A stretch of 64,000 nt of DNA from Arbacia lixula (Eukaryota; Echinodermata; Echinoidea; Arbacioida; Arbaciidae): positions 17,546,027-17,610,026 of the forward strand of contig OZ022580.1 of assembly GCA_963669155.1 (NCBI GenBank). The letters run 5' to 3'. Position 1 is the first letter of the stretch. Each line of letters opens with the position of its first letter. Below the pieces are notes generated by a model that saw only the letters and a program-made list of their open reading frames with translations, did no database searches and was not told the DNA's origin. This document shows positions 12,151 through 22,186 of this stretch, piece after piece. A program made the translations under genes and the position numbers.

Positions 12151-13088
12151 TTATACCATTTTCGTTATGTATGCAATTTTTATTCACGACGTTCAAACCC
12201 AAAGCTTGTCCGAGGTTTGTCCAGGGATGTGTTAGGAAGGAGGGACAACTCAAGCATAATGTATTCAAACATCTGTGTGGATACTAAAGCGTGCTAATGA
12301 ATGTCAAAAGCATTCCACAATCACTGCAATGCTTTGAAGTCCCATGCGTGGCACCGTCATTTTGCTGCCGTCAACTTGGAAAGCAATATCTTTAATTCCC
12401 TGTTTTGTTTCTCGAAGCTGTGTTTCTTATCACATTTTTTTGTAATTTTCAAGAAAGTTAAGGGCAACACCTCTAAAGATCCTGCAATCGTTTTTCTTCT
12501 AAATAATTGTTGAATGATGAACAAACGGAGATATAAAATAATATTCTTACTTAGGTAATTACCAAATTTCTTCACTTTCCGGAGATTTCCGGAAATGTTG
12601 GATTCAATCATTATTAAAATTCTATATTAAGCTGTTTATTTTCATTAACAGAGTTTGCGTGAATTTGCGTGCAGCTGAGATATTTTACTATAAAAAAACA
12701 GTTTATTTTTGTTCGCTGATATCTCTTTTCCTCACAAAAGTATTGATGCAATCCAACAGAAGTGGACAAGCGAAATAAGACTCTACATTTCTTTTGTTCT
12801 CTCTGAGAAACCGTTGCTAGGCAATCCTGTTCGTTATTGTTAAAACATATGAAAAGCACATGCTGAGACCACATTTTTTTTCGGCGGTGCCACGCATGGG
12901 CTCAAAGAAAGAATGTTGTTTCATATCCTTTCCTAACACATCCCTGGTTTGTCCGAGTAGCAACAACTAATAAGATTCAAAAGTGCACTCCACCCATTGA
13001 ATATGAATGGGCAAGTACAAGTCAATGTAATAACGCGTTGCTACCCAGTTAGGCGGTTAGTCGTGAATACATTTCGAAAACGTCTATT
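12151..13088 (+). mobile_element. AATAGACC-family MITE, copy 2, split by another MITE
   Basis: Left end ACCATTTTCGTTATGTATGC, then the family core (AAGCTTGTCCGAGGTTTGTC). It is interrupted at 12,222-12,946 by a different element and resumes with GTTTGTCCGAGTAGCAACAA, ending GTGAATACATTTCGAAAACG and TCTATT. The right arm has the uninterrupted version around 55,910-56,085. Confidence 0.65.
12222..12946 (+). mobile_element. 7-bp-TSD MITE (CAGGGATGTG family), left arm
   Basis: Ends are CAGGGATGTGTTAGGAAGG and its inverse CCTTTCCTAACACATCCCTG. They are flanked by the direct duplication GTTTGTC at 12,215-12,221 and 12,947-12,953. The right arm retains the empty site (near 56,040), so this insertion is younger than the arm duplication. 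A near-identical copy sits at 53,947-54,672. No transposase frame. CAGGG termini recall hAT elements, but the TSD reads as 7 bp rather than 8. Confidence 0.85.
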
Positions 13089-13454
13089 CTGCATATCTGG
13101 AAGAGCAGAAAGAGAAAGAGAGAAAGTGCTGATAGGGCTGTTCAGACAAAAACATGAATTCAGACAAAGAGAATACATGTTGAAGGATTGTTTGTGTGCA
13201 TCAATAAATGATTTCAAAAGCTCTTCCTGAATTAATCATGAGGTTATGGAGAAAGAAGGCGTGTTTGAAGAGACAGAGACAGACAGACACTTTCACTTGT
13301 ACACAGGTCATATAATGCAACTGTGATTGAACGTGATCTAACACAATTTACTGTGACAACATTTATATCAGGGTTTGTTTTACTATATCTCTCACTCTCC
13401 CTATACACCCGTGTATGTCTGTCTCTATCTCGTTCCCCAGGTAACCCCCCCATT

Positions 13455-13655
13455 CTCTCTCTCACACACACACTCTCTCTTTCTCTCTCTGTCTCTCTCC
13501 CTCTCTCTCCTCTGTCTATATGACCCGACTAATAATCCCGCCCGGATGTGCTCGTCGACGACAGGCTAACTAATGGGATTACTGTTACTTTTTCATTGAC
13601 ACGAATGCGAACCGGCAGCAGTACATTCGTTGAGGTAATTAATTATTTATTTATT

Positions 13656-13707
<52 letters not shown>

Positions 13708-13760
13708 TTTTTTGTTTTTGTTTTTTTTTTGGGGGGGGGACTTGCTTCCGAATAACCATT
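13455..13760. repeat. CT-rich microsatellite, conserved module and long poly-T
   Basis: (CT)n-rich tract to about 13,512, then the module TCTATATGACCCGACTAAT ... CTAATGGGATTACTGTTA ... CCGGCAGCAGTACATTCGTT, then an uninterrupted poly-T run of about 70 bases ending in nine G. The module recurs at 17,940-18,070, 49,195-49,300 and 55,340-55,495. Open frames reading poly-Phe or Ser/Leu here are artefacts. Confidence 0.8.
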
Positions 13761-14196
13761 GAGATTAAAGGGCACGTTTACCCATGAAACATGTCAATTC
13801 TATTTAAAAAAATCATTCATGATACTTAAACATGGCTCTAAAATGGCAGATTTTAGTTGAAACAGAACCAAACAAAGCCCGTCTTACTGTCCAGTTTGAG
13901 TCGCCAAATCGTACGCCGAGAAAACTTAAGGGCGCCGCCATGTTCCGCGCTACCCTTCAAAACTGGGACGTCACATACGAACAAATATAACCTCTACGCC
14001 CATTGGCTCCATTTTGTGCTCTCTTGTGCCGTTATATTAATAAACATATAAATATAAACTAAAAATTTCTAGAATATTACAACAAAAAAATTAAAACATA
14101 TTTTTATCATTCGTTAAAAACATATTTTTAGCCTCAAAATATTGAATTATCTTTTCTTTGTAACGACAATCCAACGACACATCGACAAATCGGAAG

Positions 14197-14415
14197 AATA
14201 GACCATTTTCGTTATGTATGCAGATTTTATTCACGTCGTTCAAATAATACGTTTCCAGTGGTAACTCAAAAGCTTTGCCCGAGGTTTGTTTGAGTAGCAA
14301 CAACTAATATATTCAAAGTGCGTTCCATCCATTGGAATTGAATCACGGCATACAGGTGGAAGTAATAAACGCGTCAGTTAGAAGGATAGTTGTGAATACA
14401 TTACTGTCGAAATAA
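14197..14415 (+). mobile_element. AATAGACC-family MITE, copy 3
   Basis: Begins AATAGACCATTTTCGTTATG and GCAGATTTTATTCACGTCG, passes through AAAGCTTTGCCCGAGGTTTG and ends at TTGTGAATACATTACTGTCG. The right-arm mirror is 54,690-54,840, where another MITE (53,947-54,672) has inserted into it. Confidence 0.6.
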
Positions 14416-14799
14416 AATGTAAGCCAAATTACAAAGGTTAACTGACTGGCAATGGAAGCCACATGTGTTTCTTTTGTAATAACACCACATGTCCGAGTTA
14501 ATTCGACTGAACTTCTAAAATCCCTTATACCATATGTTTAATAATACAGGTAACTTAGGCTCTGTGACGCACTGGATGCATCGCAATTTTAATTATTTTG
14601 TCTATCTTTTTCGCAGCTAGGAGCAGTGCCTAATTTGTTACCCGCGCTTTTTCGGTTTGCCTGATTTTGCACTAAAGGTATTATGTAATAGTTGTAATAG
14701 TAAGTGACGTGAGCACATATGGGAGAACATGAGTGGTGGATTTTGTTTTGGTATGTCGGAACAAGGGTCCGAGAGTACATGAGTTTGAGGGAGTGGTGT

Positions 14800-15035
14800 G
14801 AGAAGCTATTTTGTCGTGATTGACAAAAGGCCTGTTTTGTCACCCACGGGGAGGGGTCCTGAGTGCGGGAGAGAGTCGGGAAAGTCTGGGGACTTGCTGC
14901 ATGAAAGTGAGTATATCCGCCCCAACTCTAGCTGCCACTGTTTCTGCTATCATGAGCGGGAAGTGCAGACGGCCGTCGTGTGGACACAAATTCCTCCGGG
15001 AGGCAGGCAACAGGGTCTTGAATTCTTCAAAATAA
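14800..15035 (+). pseudogene. Exon-like segment inside the foldback element (unidentified)
   Basis: GC-richer than its surroundings and open in one frame: MRSYFVVIDKRPVLSPTGR, ESGKSGDLLHESEYIRPNSS, CHCFCYHEREVQTAVVWTQ, PPGGRQQGLEFFKIT. It then meets a consensus donor (GTAAGT at 15,032). The right-arm copy (52,740-52,976, - strand) keeps the frame over most of this length but has a stop after QMAVV. I do not recognise the protein. It could be a captured exon or a chance frame in conserved repeat sequence. Confidence 0.4.
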
Positions 15036-15775
15036 CTGTAAGTCTGAAACATGCCAGTTTGCGGGGCTTTCTAAAACTGTTTAATTCCTGTATAGGCAAG
15101 TCTTTCAGATTGAAGTTTGGCTTTCTAAAAATCAGTGCTTTCAACTAACGTGAACATTTTAAATGCAAACATTTTCTGACACGAAAATTACCATTTCAAA
15201 TTGAATGATTTCTTCTAGTTCGGAAACTGAACGTATGTATTTTTCAGCAAAAACTGAAATGTGATTAACTAGTAGTCAAATGTCATAAACGCCCTCTTTT
15301 GGTAAGTAACAAAAGTCGGCCATTTTATGTCAGCCATGTTGAATTTTGAGGAAGCCTGTATTGTTGGGTAATTCTCATTGATTGGTAGCATCGTGTATTT
15401 ACGGCATATATTCATATTGGGATGAAAATGAGAACTACGTTATCGTGGCTATGATATGTTTTGATAACCAATCTTTTATGCAACATGTGCATTTTGTTAA
15501 CAAGCGGTCATAAGTAATGGTTGCTGGTTAAATTGAAGTATTGTACATAGCAGAGGTATGAATCATTTTAGCACTGGACATTGTTGTGCTGGTAAATGGC
15601 TCTTGTGCCAATTGGAGATATCGAGGAGATATCCGGTTTTCTTTTTGCGAAGTCTATTTGGTAAAGCAAATGGTGCGATTATTGTCCTTTTAAGATGTCG
15701 TGTGCTTTACAAGATATAAAGTTAAAGCGTACGATTTTGGATATATATTTATGATGCGCTGTAACTATATTTCAG

Positions 15776-16012
15776 CCGTAATCAAGGGTTCAGCCATCAC
15801 GTGCCCTTGCACCCAGACCGAGCGGTGACTGTTCGGTTTCCTGGTCTCCCTCATCGACGTCGCCGAGCATTGAGGATCGCAACTGCAACCACCTCAGCTC
15901 GGGCATCGACGTCCTACCGTGTAACCTCGATAGCGGGTCTTTTGATGAACTCGCGCTTCAAAAATCAACGTTATCGCAATTGCGTCGTCAAGGCAACCAG
16001 GTTGTATTGACG
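15776..16012 (+). pseudogene. Second exon-like segment inside the foldback element (unidentified)
   Basis: Preceded by an acceptor-like TATTTCAG. Open frame with SPSIEDRNCNHLSSGID, then SFDELALQKSTLSQLRRQGN and QVVLTLH. The right-arm copy (51,788-52,000, - strand) keeps EDRNCNHLSSGID and ALQKSTLSRSRRQGNRVVLT with an in-frame deletion between them. That length difference is a multiple of three, which is mildly suggestive of coding. The family is unidentified. Confidence 0.35.
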
Positions 16013-17129
16013 CTGCACATTAAACTGAACAATATCAACCATATCCAGGTTTTTATATCATGAACCAAAGATAATTTGATACAAACCTATAATTTAATTC
16101 ATTACTTTTAACATATATATGACTAGCACCCAGAGTCAATAGGAAAATGATTGATACTTTATCCATCCTCATTCCTATTTAAAGATTATTGTATTGGAGG
16201 CAACATTTCACTGTTCAATTCAATTGATATGTGTATGTTATTGCGTTTCATTCTAATCTGATTATTTCATGCATCGTAATAAAAGTTTCATCTTGAAACT
16301 ACATAAACATTAGTTCCGATTTTTATTCTTCGTCTACTGGAATGAGGAACCCCACAATGTTGTGACAATTACGACAATGACTTATTCTCCCGCTGATTTT
16401 CTGAGCGCTAGACTTATCAATTAAACCAGAATTATGCTTTATATCTTCATACCTTACCACGATCTAATTTGGCCAAATTACATTTCTGGGAAAACTAAAA
16501 AAAAAAAATTACATTCGCAAATGTCGGATATATCGCAAATACAAATCTCTTTTAAGTGCGCTCAGAAATATAATTTGGCCGAATTAGATCGTAGTAAGGT
16601 AGGCCTACGGAGATATAGAGCAGAAGTTTGGTCTGAATGATATAAGTCTAGCACACAGAAAGTCAGCTGAAGAATTTTTCTGATTTGCTGTTAGATTGTC
16701 GCTACAATGGAAAGATAATTCGATATTTTGAAGCTAAAAATATATGTAATGTTTTAACGAGTGACAGAAATATTCTTTAAAATACGCTATTATTTTTTTA
16801 TAATAGCAGTCTAGCGATAAATGAAATTTGGAATTTACATTCATACGTTTATTAATATTACGACATGAGAGAGTGCAGATTGCAAACAATGGGTAGAGAA
16901 GTTTAATTTGTTCGTATGTGAAGTCACAATTTTGAATGGCAGCGCGGAAAATGTAAGACGGGCTTCGTCTGGTGTTGTCTCAACCAAGAGCTATCATTTT
17001 AGAGCCATTTTAAAGTATCTTACATGAAGTTTAACATAGAATTGACATGTTTAATGGTTAAACTTTCCCTTTGAGCAAGTACCGCTTTGGAATAAATGGA
17101 TTCATATTGATTTTAACTTATTGAAACAT

Positions 17130-17335
17130 CTGTTTGGATACTAAATCGTGCTAATGAATTTTCAAAGCATTTCACAATAACTACAGTGCGTTGATGTCCT
17201 TTGCACAGCACCGACATTTAGCTGCTGTCAACTTGGAAAGCAATATCTTTAATTCCCTATTTTGTCTCTCGAAGCTGTGTTTCTTATCACATTTTTATTT
17301 TGCAATTTTCAAGAAAATTAAGGGCAACACCAAAT
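17130..17335 (+). mobile_element. Old fragment of the CAGGGATGTG MITE family
   Basis: Matches the interior of the 12,222-12,946 element (GAAACATCTGTTTGGATACT, GCTAATGAATTTTCAAAGCA, GTCAACTTGGAAAGCAATAT) but has lost clear ends. It is present in both arms, so it predates the duplication. The right-arm counterpart is itself tandemly doubled (49,975-50,800). Confidence 0.7.
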
Positions 17336-17399
17336 CAAATATCATTATTCTATGCCACCACGAGATCCGTTGAATTCCAATCGCAAATGTTTTCATATC

Positions 17400-17575
17400 A
17401 CTCCATCTACCGCAGGGTCCATGTGCTCGTCTGTCTTCCTCGTCGTCCAACGTCTTCAATGTTGTGGGAGACCTGGACAGCTTCTCCCTCTTGGAACTCT
17501 AACACCAGTCATCTCCGACAACCTGGAACTGAAAACCGACAAGAGTTTTGTACTGCAACTGTGATTACAGGTGAT
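17400..17575 (+). pseudogene. Unidentified exon-like segment (DVFN..GDLDSF), left copy 1
   Basis: After an acceptor-like CTACCGCAG the frame reads LSSSSNVFNVVGDLDSF and, after a one-base shift, a segment matching SDNLELKTD. The same segment occurs at 18,495-18,670 and, inverted, at 48,560-48,750 and 49,745-49,890. I do not recognise the family. Frame shifts between copies indicate decay. Confidence 0.4.
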
Positions 17576-17724
17576 TTATTACACCTCATTGTGACGATAT
17601 TCGTATCAGACTTGTATATAATCTTGCGCAATATAAATCGCCTGAACATATCAACCAAGCTGTGCTTTATTGTAAGTACACTCGTATAATTATGTTTCCA
17701 TGATATCATTCGAATGAAACACGG

Positions 17725-18070
17725 CTCTCTCTCTCTCTCTCTCTCTCATTCCCTTCTCTTTCTCTCTCTTTTGTCATTCTCCTTTTCTTTATCTGTCTCC
17801 CATGTCTCCCATCTCCTTTTCGTTCTTTTCCCTATCTCTCTCTCTCTTATACACCTGTCTATATCTTTCTCTATGTCTCGTTCCCCATCTTCCCTCCCCC
17901 TTCTCTCTCTCTCTCTCTCTCTCTCTCCTTCTCTCGTTCTCTCTCTCCTCTGTCTATATGACCCAATTAATATTCCCGTGCTCGTCGCTGACAGGCTTGC
18001 TAATGGGATTACTGTTGTTTTTTCATTGAATTGAATGAAAACCGGCAGCAGTACATTCGTTGTGGTCATT
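17725..18070. repeat. CT-rich microsatellite plus conserved module, second left copy
   Basis: A long (CT)n-type tract from 17,725 to 17,955, then TCTATATGACCCAATTAAT ... CTAATGGGATTACTGTTG ... CCGGCAGCAGTACATTCGTT, the same module as at 13,510-13,640. The Ser/Leu-rich frames here are artefacts. Confidence 0.8.
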
Positions 18071-18494
18071 ATTCGGCCGCCCCCAAAACGAAACCGACTG
18101 ATATCAGTTAGCCGTAGAAATGCACCTGCGGAGAGGGAGGAGGGGTTGCAAAAACGTGCTGCCGAACAGCATTTGAGATCAAGCAAGTACCGCTTTGACA
18201 TAAATGGATTCAAAGTTATTCAACTTTTGATGAGACATTGCCATGACCTGTGCACCTGTGTCACACCGAAAAACATACCTGGTCTTTCAGCTCAAATACC
18301 ATATTATGCTATATACCTGCTCTTCGTTTTAATCTCATATAAAAGGTCTACATAGTCACTTTTTCCCTTATCTCACCGGGAAATGACAGTCTATTTGTCA
18401 GGGATAATGACGCCCGGCAGTGTCAAATATCATGCTATGCCACCACGAGATCCGTTCAGTTCCAATCGCAAGTGTTTTTATATCACTCCATCTA

Positions 18495-18670
18495 CCGCAG
18501 GGTCTACGTACTCGTCTGTCGTCCTCGTCGTCCGACGTCTTCAATATGGTGGGAGACCTGGACAGCTTCTTCCTTCTGGAACTTAACACCACGGTCAACT
18601 CCGACAACCTCGAGCTGTAAATCGCCGATGACCAGCTCCAAGACGAAAGCCTCTTCGAACTCGTACGTGT
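18495..18670 (+). pseudogene. Unidentified exon-like segment (DVFN..GDLDSF), left copy 2
   Basis: Frame LSSSSSDVFNMVGDLDSF then FLLELNTTVNSDNLEL, followed by a stop. The right-arm counterpart (48,560-48,750, - strand) extends further as SDNLELKTDDDQLQ. Downstream text runs into a LINE fragment, so the segment may have been joined to retrotransposon sequence. Confidence 0.4.
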
Positions 18671-18900
18671 AACAAAAGAGGGTGCAACCTTAAGTGGTAA
18701 TATATTTACTAACGCCTTTAATGATCCTGGTTCTTCAGGAATTCTTTTGTCTGACGCCAGCGATCACCTTCTGATTTTCCAAATAACGGAGAAATCTCTT
18801 ACAAAATTCGAAAATCGATCAAGTCCAAAACATTTCGACGTAAGGTAACTCCTACCGCTATCCAATCGTTTAATGACGTCTTTGTGAACGTGGGGCACAA

Positions 18901-19343
18901 TAAGCCAGTTCGTAATTACAATTTGCGCATGAGCAGATGAAGGTCATAGTGACCAAACCAGCTTGTTGGTTTTTAAATCACTGAGATAAGCATCATCATT
19001 AATAAGTTATTTTACAATATGCTTGTTATCCAATTTATAAAAGAACACCAAGGTGTTCAATCATGGGGTATTTGACAACAGGCCAAACGACAACAATTAG
19101 TTTACAATAAACAATGTAATAGAAGCTTTCCCAATTGTTCACAGACCGTAGCCTACTATTCTTGTCACCTGTTTTGAGATGGTTCCTTTATTAGAGGTTG
19201 AATACTGCAAATTGCTATGTCGGGTAAGCACATTACGTAACATCTCCTTTTGAAATGATATATTAATCAACTGCTTATCCTCATGAAAAAGGGAAAGGTC
19301 ATAGTGACCAAACTTGCTCCAGAGCTAACTACGAACTGGTGTA
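18901..19343. mobile_element. MITE (CCAGTTCGTA ends), left arm only
   Basis: Terminal inverted repeats CCAGTTCGTA (18,905) and TACGAACTGG (19,330-19,339). The right arm reads straight through the site (GGCACAATTTGTCG on the matching strand), showing insertion after the arms formed or loss from one. Internal AAGGTCATAGTGACCAAAC repeats inversely related sequence near both ends. Confidence 0.75.
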
Positions 19344-19561
19344 TTTGTCGAACTCTTTACACCAATCAATTTACATTTCTCAGATGTTATGCCTTTAACG
19401 CTTTCAATACTTCTTTTTCTCTTAAGCATGTCCCCAAACCAGAAGTAATTTAAATTATCAAAAGTTTTCGTAATGGTAAAAGTCCCGGATATGACAACAT
19501 ATCTGTTGATATTGTAAAGCAGTGTACATTACACACTTTATTCGCAGACCTTTGGCATACA

Positions 19562-21649
19562 TATCACTCACTCACTCGCTCATCCGTCGGCTGACGAAAC
19601 TCCTATGGTAGCTTTCCAAAGTCTCCTCTCTTGCATGCAGGCTTCTATCCCTGCTGTTGTAATGCCCATATCATATAATTGATTGGTGAATGTCTTAGCG
19701 GGTCGTCCAGGTAGTCGTTCACCATGTAATGGGTTCCAGTTAATAAATCACGAACAGGTTTCTCCACCCCTCTTTTGCAGTGTCCTGAAAACTGTAGTTG
19801 CCTCTTTCTGATAGATGTTATCTTGGAAGGTTACCATAGAGCTCTTTGTTACTCATGTGGGCCTTCCAACTTACATCAAGTGCTTTTCGCAGGATTCTGG
19901 TGTAACATCCATCCAGAGACTTGCCAGTTCTGTTAGTAATGGTCCATATTTCTGAACCATACAGAAGCACACTTTCAACAGTAGCCTGGAAGAGTTGTCT
20001 CTTAATATTCCATTGTAATTTTGAGCTCCAGATGTTGTTCAGCTTATTACATGCTCTCCATGCAATAGCTTTCCGGATCTTAATGTGGTTTTCTGTGTTT
20101 TGGTCCCAGGCTTCACGATATTTAAAGTCCTGAACTTTAAGAAATGTGCCGTCTTGTGTTTGGATATGAGTCTCATGTGATTGGTTGAATACCATGAATT
20201 GAGTTTTCTTTGCAATCCAACTTTCAATGCTGCTGTTTAAACTGCGTTCAGGAGTTCCTGAGTCTGGGATGTAGTATCCGAGATAAGTTCAATATCGTCG
20301 GCAAAGTCAAAGGTTATGATAGCTGGTAAGTTCTTATCCTTAATGCCTTCTAGAATTCTTCGTAAAACTAGGATTTGTTCTGTAGTAGATCGACCTTCTC
20401 TAAAGCCGCTTTGATTTGGTTTTAATTTTGTATCTAAATGGGGTCTCAATCTGTTCAGGATCATCCTGCTGTATGTCTTTGCTACGAGAGGGCTCAAGCT
20501 AATTCCTCTCTAACTGGATGTGTTGCTTAAATCCCCCGCTTTAGGCACTGGAACCAGATTCAGTAAGGACCATTGTTTAGGTGTTCTTCTGTTGAGAAGT
20601 GCATCGTTACAGAATTTGAGTATGTCATCAATCTCGCATCTTTTGATGACTTCTGGTGGGATATCATCCTCTCCACAACTTTTGCCTTCTTTTGTAGCCC
20701 TCTTCGCCTTATATTCTTTTATGTCAAAAGCATCAGTTCGGATTGGGAGCTCACTAAGGATTTATGGGATTTCCTCATCCTTCCTCTATGACATTGGAAG
20801 GGTTCCCCAAAAGTGTTTTAAAGTGGTCATACCAGCAGCCTATCCGCTCCTCTTTTGTGCTACCTTACAATCTACCAGCTCTTGCCTTTTTCCTTCCACT
20901 AACCTCATTGATTAATTTCCAAGCCGTTTGATGTTTCTGGTTCGTATTGGCTTCTTTAAATTCCTTCAGTTTCTGCTCCAGATATTCACCGTTTGCTTTA
21001 TCATATGCCTCATCCAACTTTTCTTTACACCTTTCAAATTCAATATGGTGTTTTCCTTTACATGTATCTTGTTTACTTCATTTAATACCTACCTGGCTTT
21101 TTCCACTCTTTCATCATAGCACAGTGCCCTACGTTGCTTCTTAGGGACTTTGGGCATCATTTTCTCGGCTGCTTCTTTTTTGCCTGAATTAAGTGCCTAT
21201 AATTTACTGTCTTATCGCAGATGTCATCATCTAGGGACAGCAGGGCATATTGTTTCCGATTTCAACAGTGTATCTTTCTTGTAGATCTGTGTCCAATTTT
21301 AGCTTATTCCAGTCATCCCTTATCTTCTGAACTTTATTAGTGTTAGCTCTAAGACTAAGCCTGATTTTTGCTGTAACTATCCTGTGGTCTGATCCAATGC
21401 TACATAATGAGTTACGTGCTTCTACATCTAGGATGCTGTTTTTTTTTTCAATTTTCCTCTGATGAGAATATAATCCAGTTCTTTATGTCCGCTTGGTAGT
21501 TCACATGTCCATAATTTTGTGGACTTTTTCTGGAAGGTAGTGTTTGAAATGTAGTTCATAGTGAAGTAGTGTGGTCGTGATAAGAATATGGTGCTTTATG
21601 AAGGCCTACTCTGGAGTTGAAATCACCGATAACAGGCAAGAAGTTGTGT
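19562..21649 (-). mobile_element. LINE A: 5'-truncated APE-type non-LTR retrotransposon nested in LINE C
   Basis: On the - strand it encodes the endonuclease end (GDFNSRVG near 21,610 and SIGSDHRIVTAKIRLSLR), a linker (PKVPKKQRRALCYDERV), RT start (LKPNQSGFREGRSTTEQ, ORF 20,237-20,497), and a C-terminal part with VESVLLYGSEIW (ORF 19,818-20,195). The core of RT is missing: ITFDFADDIELISD joins two conserved motifs directly. The element is flanked by GCATACA at 19,555-19,561 and 21,650-21,656, a 7-bp target duplication lying within the LINE C frame. C-terminal wording resembles RTE-like endonuclease-RT proteins. Confidence 0.75.
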
Positions 21650-22186
21650 GCATACAAACGCAATCTGTCAATACAAACTGGTGTATTCCCCTCCAAAATA
21701 AAAATCGCCAAACGTTGTACCCATATTCACGAAAGGCCTCACTTCAGATTGTAGCAAGACCCATTATAGACCCATTTCTATCCTTCCATTTTTTCCAAGG
21801 TACTCGGGAGAGTTCTTTGATATACAATCGTATCTACAATTTCTCGGTGTTTAATACGAATTGCCCTACCGCATTTGCTCTAATCAATCTTTACGATGAA
21901 ATTATGAATTATGTATATCTGAATAAGCATTCAATATCTATTTTTATGCATATATCAAAAGCATTTGATACCCTGTCGCATACAATACTTTAAGCAAAAT
22001 TGCGTTATGACGGGATTCGGGGCATACCACATCTTTGGTTTTAAAGCTATCAAACTGACAGAAAACAAAACACTGTTTATAACTCACATACTTCTAATTT
22101 GTTGTGTACCACAGGGTTCGATTCTTGGTTCTTTATTGTTGCTAATATACATCAATAATATTTTTAAGATTCACGATTCAAGATAA

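Larger units (their letters stand above)
13768..17074 (+). mobile_element. Foldback element with ~400-bp inverted ends and exon-like cargo (left arm)
   Basis: The left end 13,768-14,196 and right end 16,671-17,074 are inverse copies. They share AAAGGG...TTTACCCAT..AACATGTCAATTCTAT, GGCTCTAAAATG, GCCCGTCTTAC, CACATACGAACAAAT, AATATTAATAAAC and CAAAATAT(T/C)GAATTATCTTT. Between them lie 14,197-16,670, including a MITE and two GC-richer exon-like segments (14,800-15,035 and 15,776-16,012). The mirror copy in the right arm is about 50,720-55,245. No transposase was recognised, and no clear TSD could be fixed. Confidence 0.65.

Noticed and set aside
13548..13787. Open frame with a long poly-phenylalanine stretch
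   Set aside because: It reads through a ~70-base poly-T run and neighbouring microsatellite; no splice or domain support.
14820..15035. Alternative frame with MSGKCRRPSCGHKFLREAGN as a zinc-binding peptide
   Set aside because: The other frame is longer and ends at a consensus donor. The Cys spacing alone does not identify a domain.
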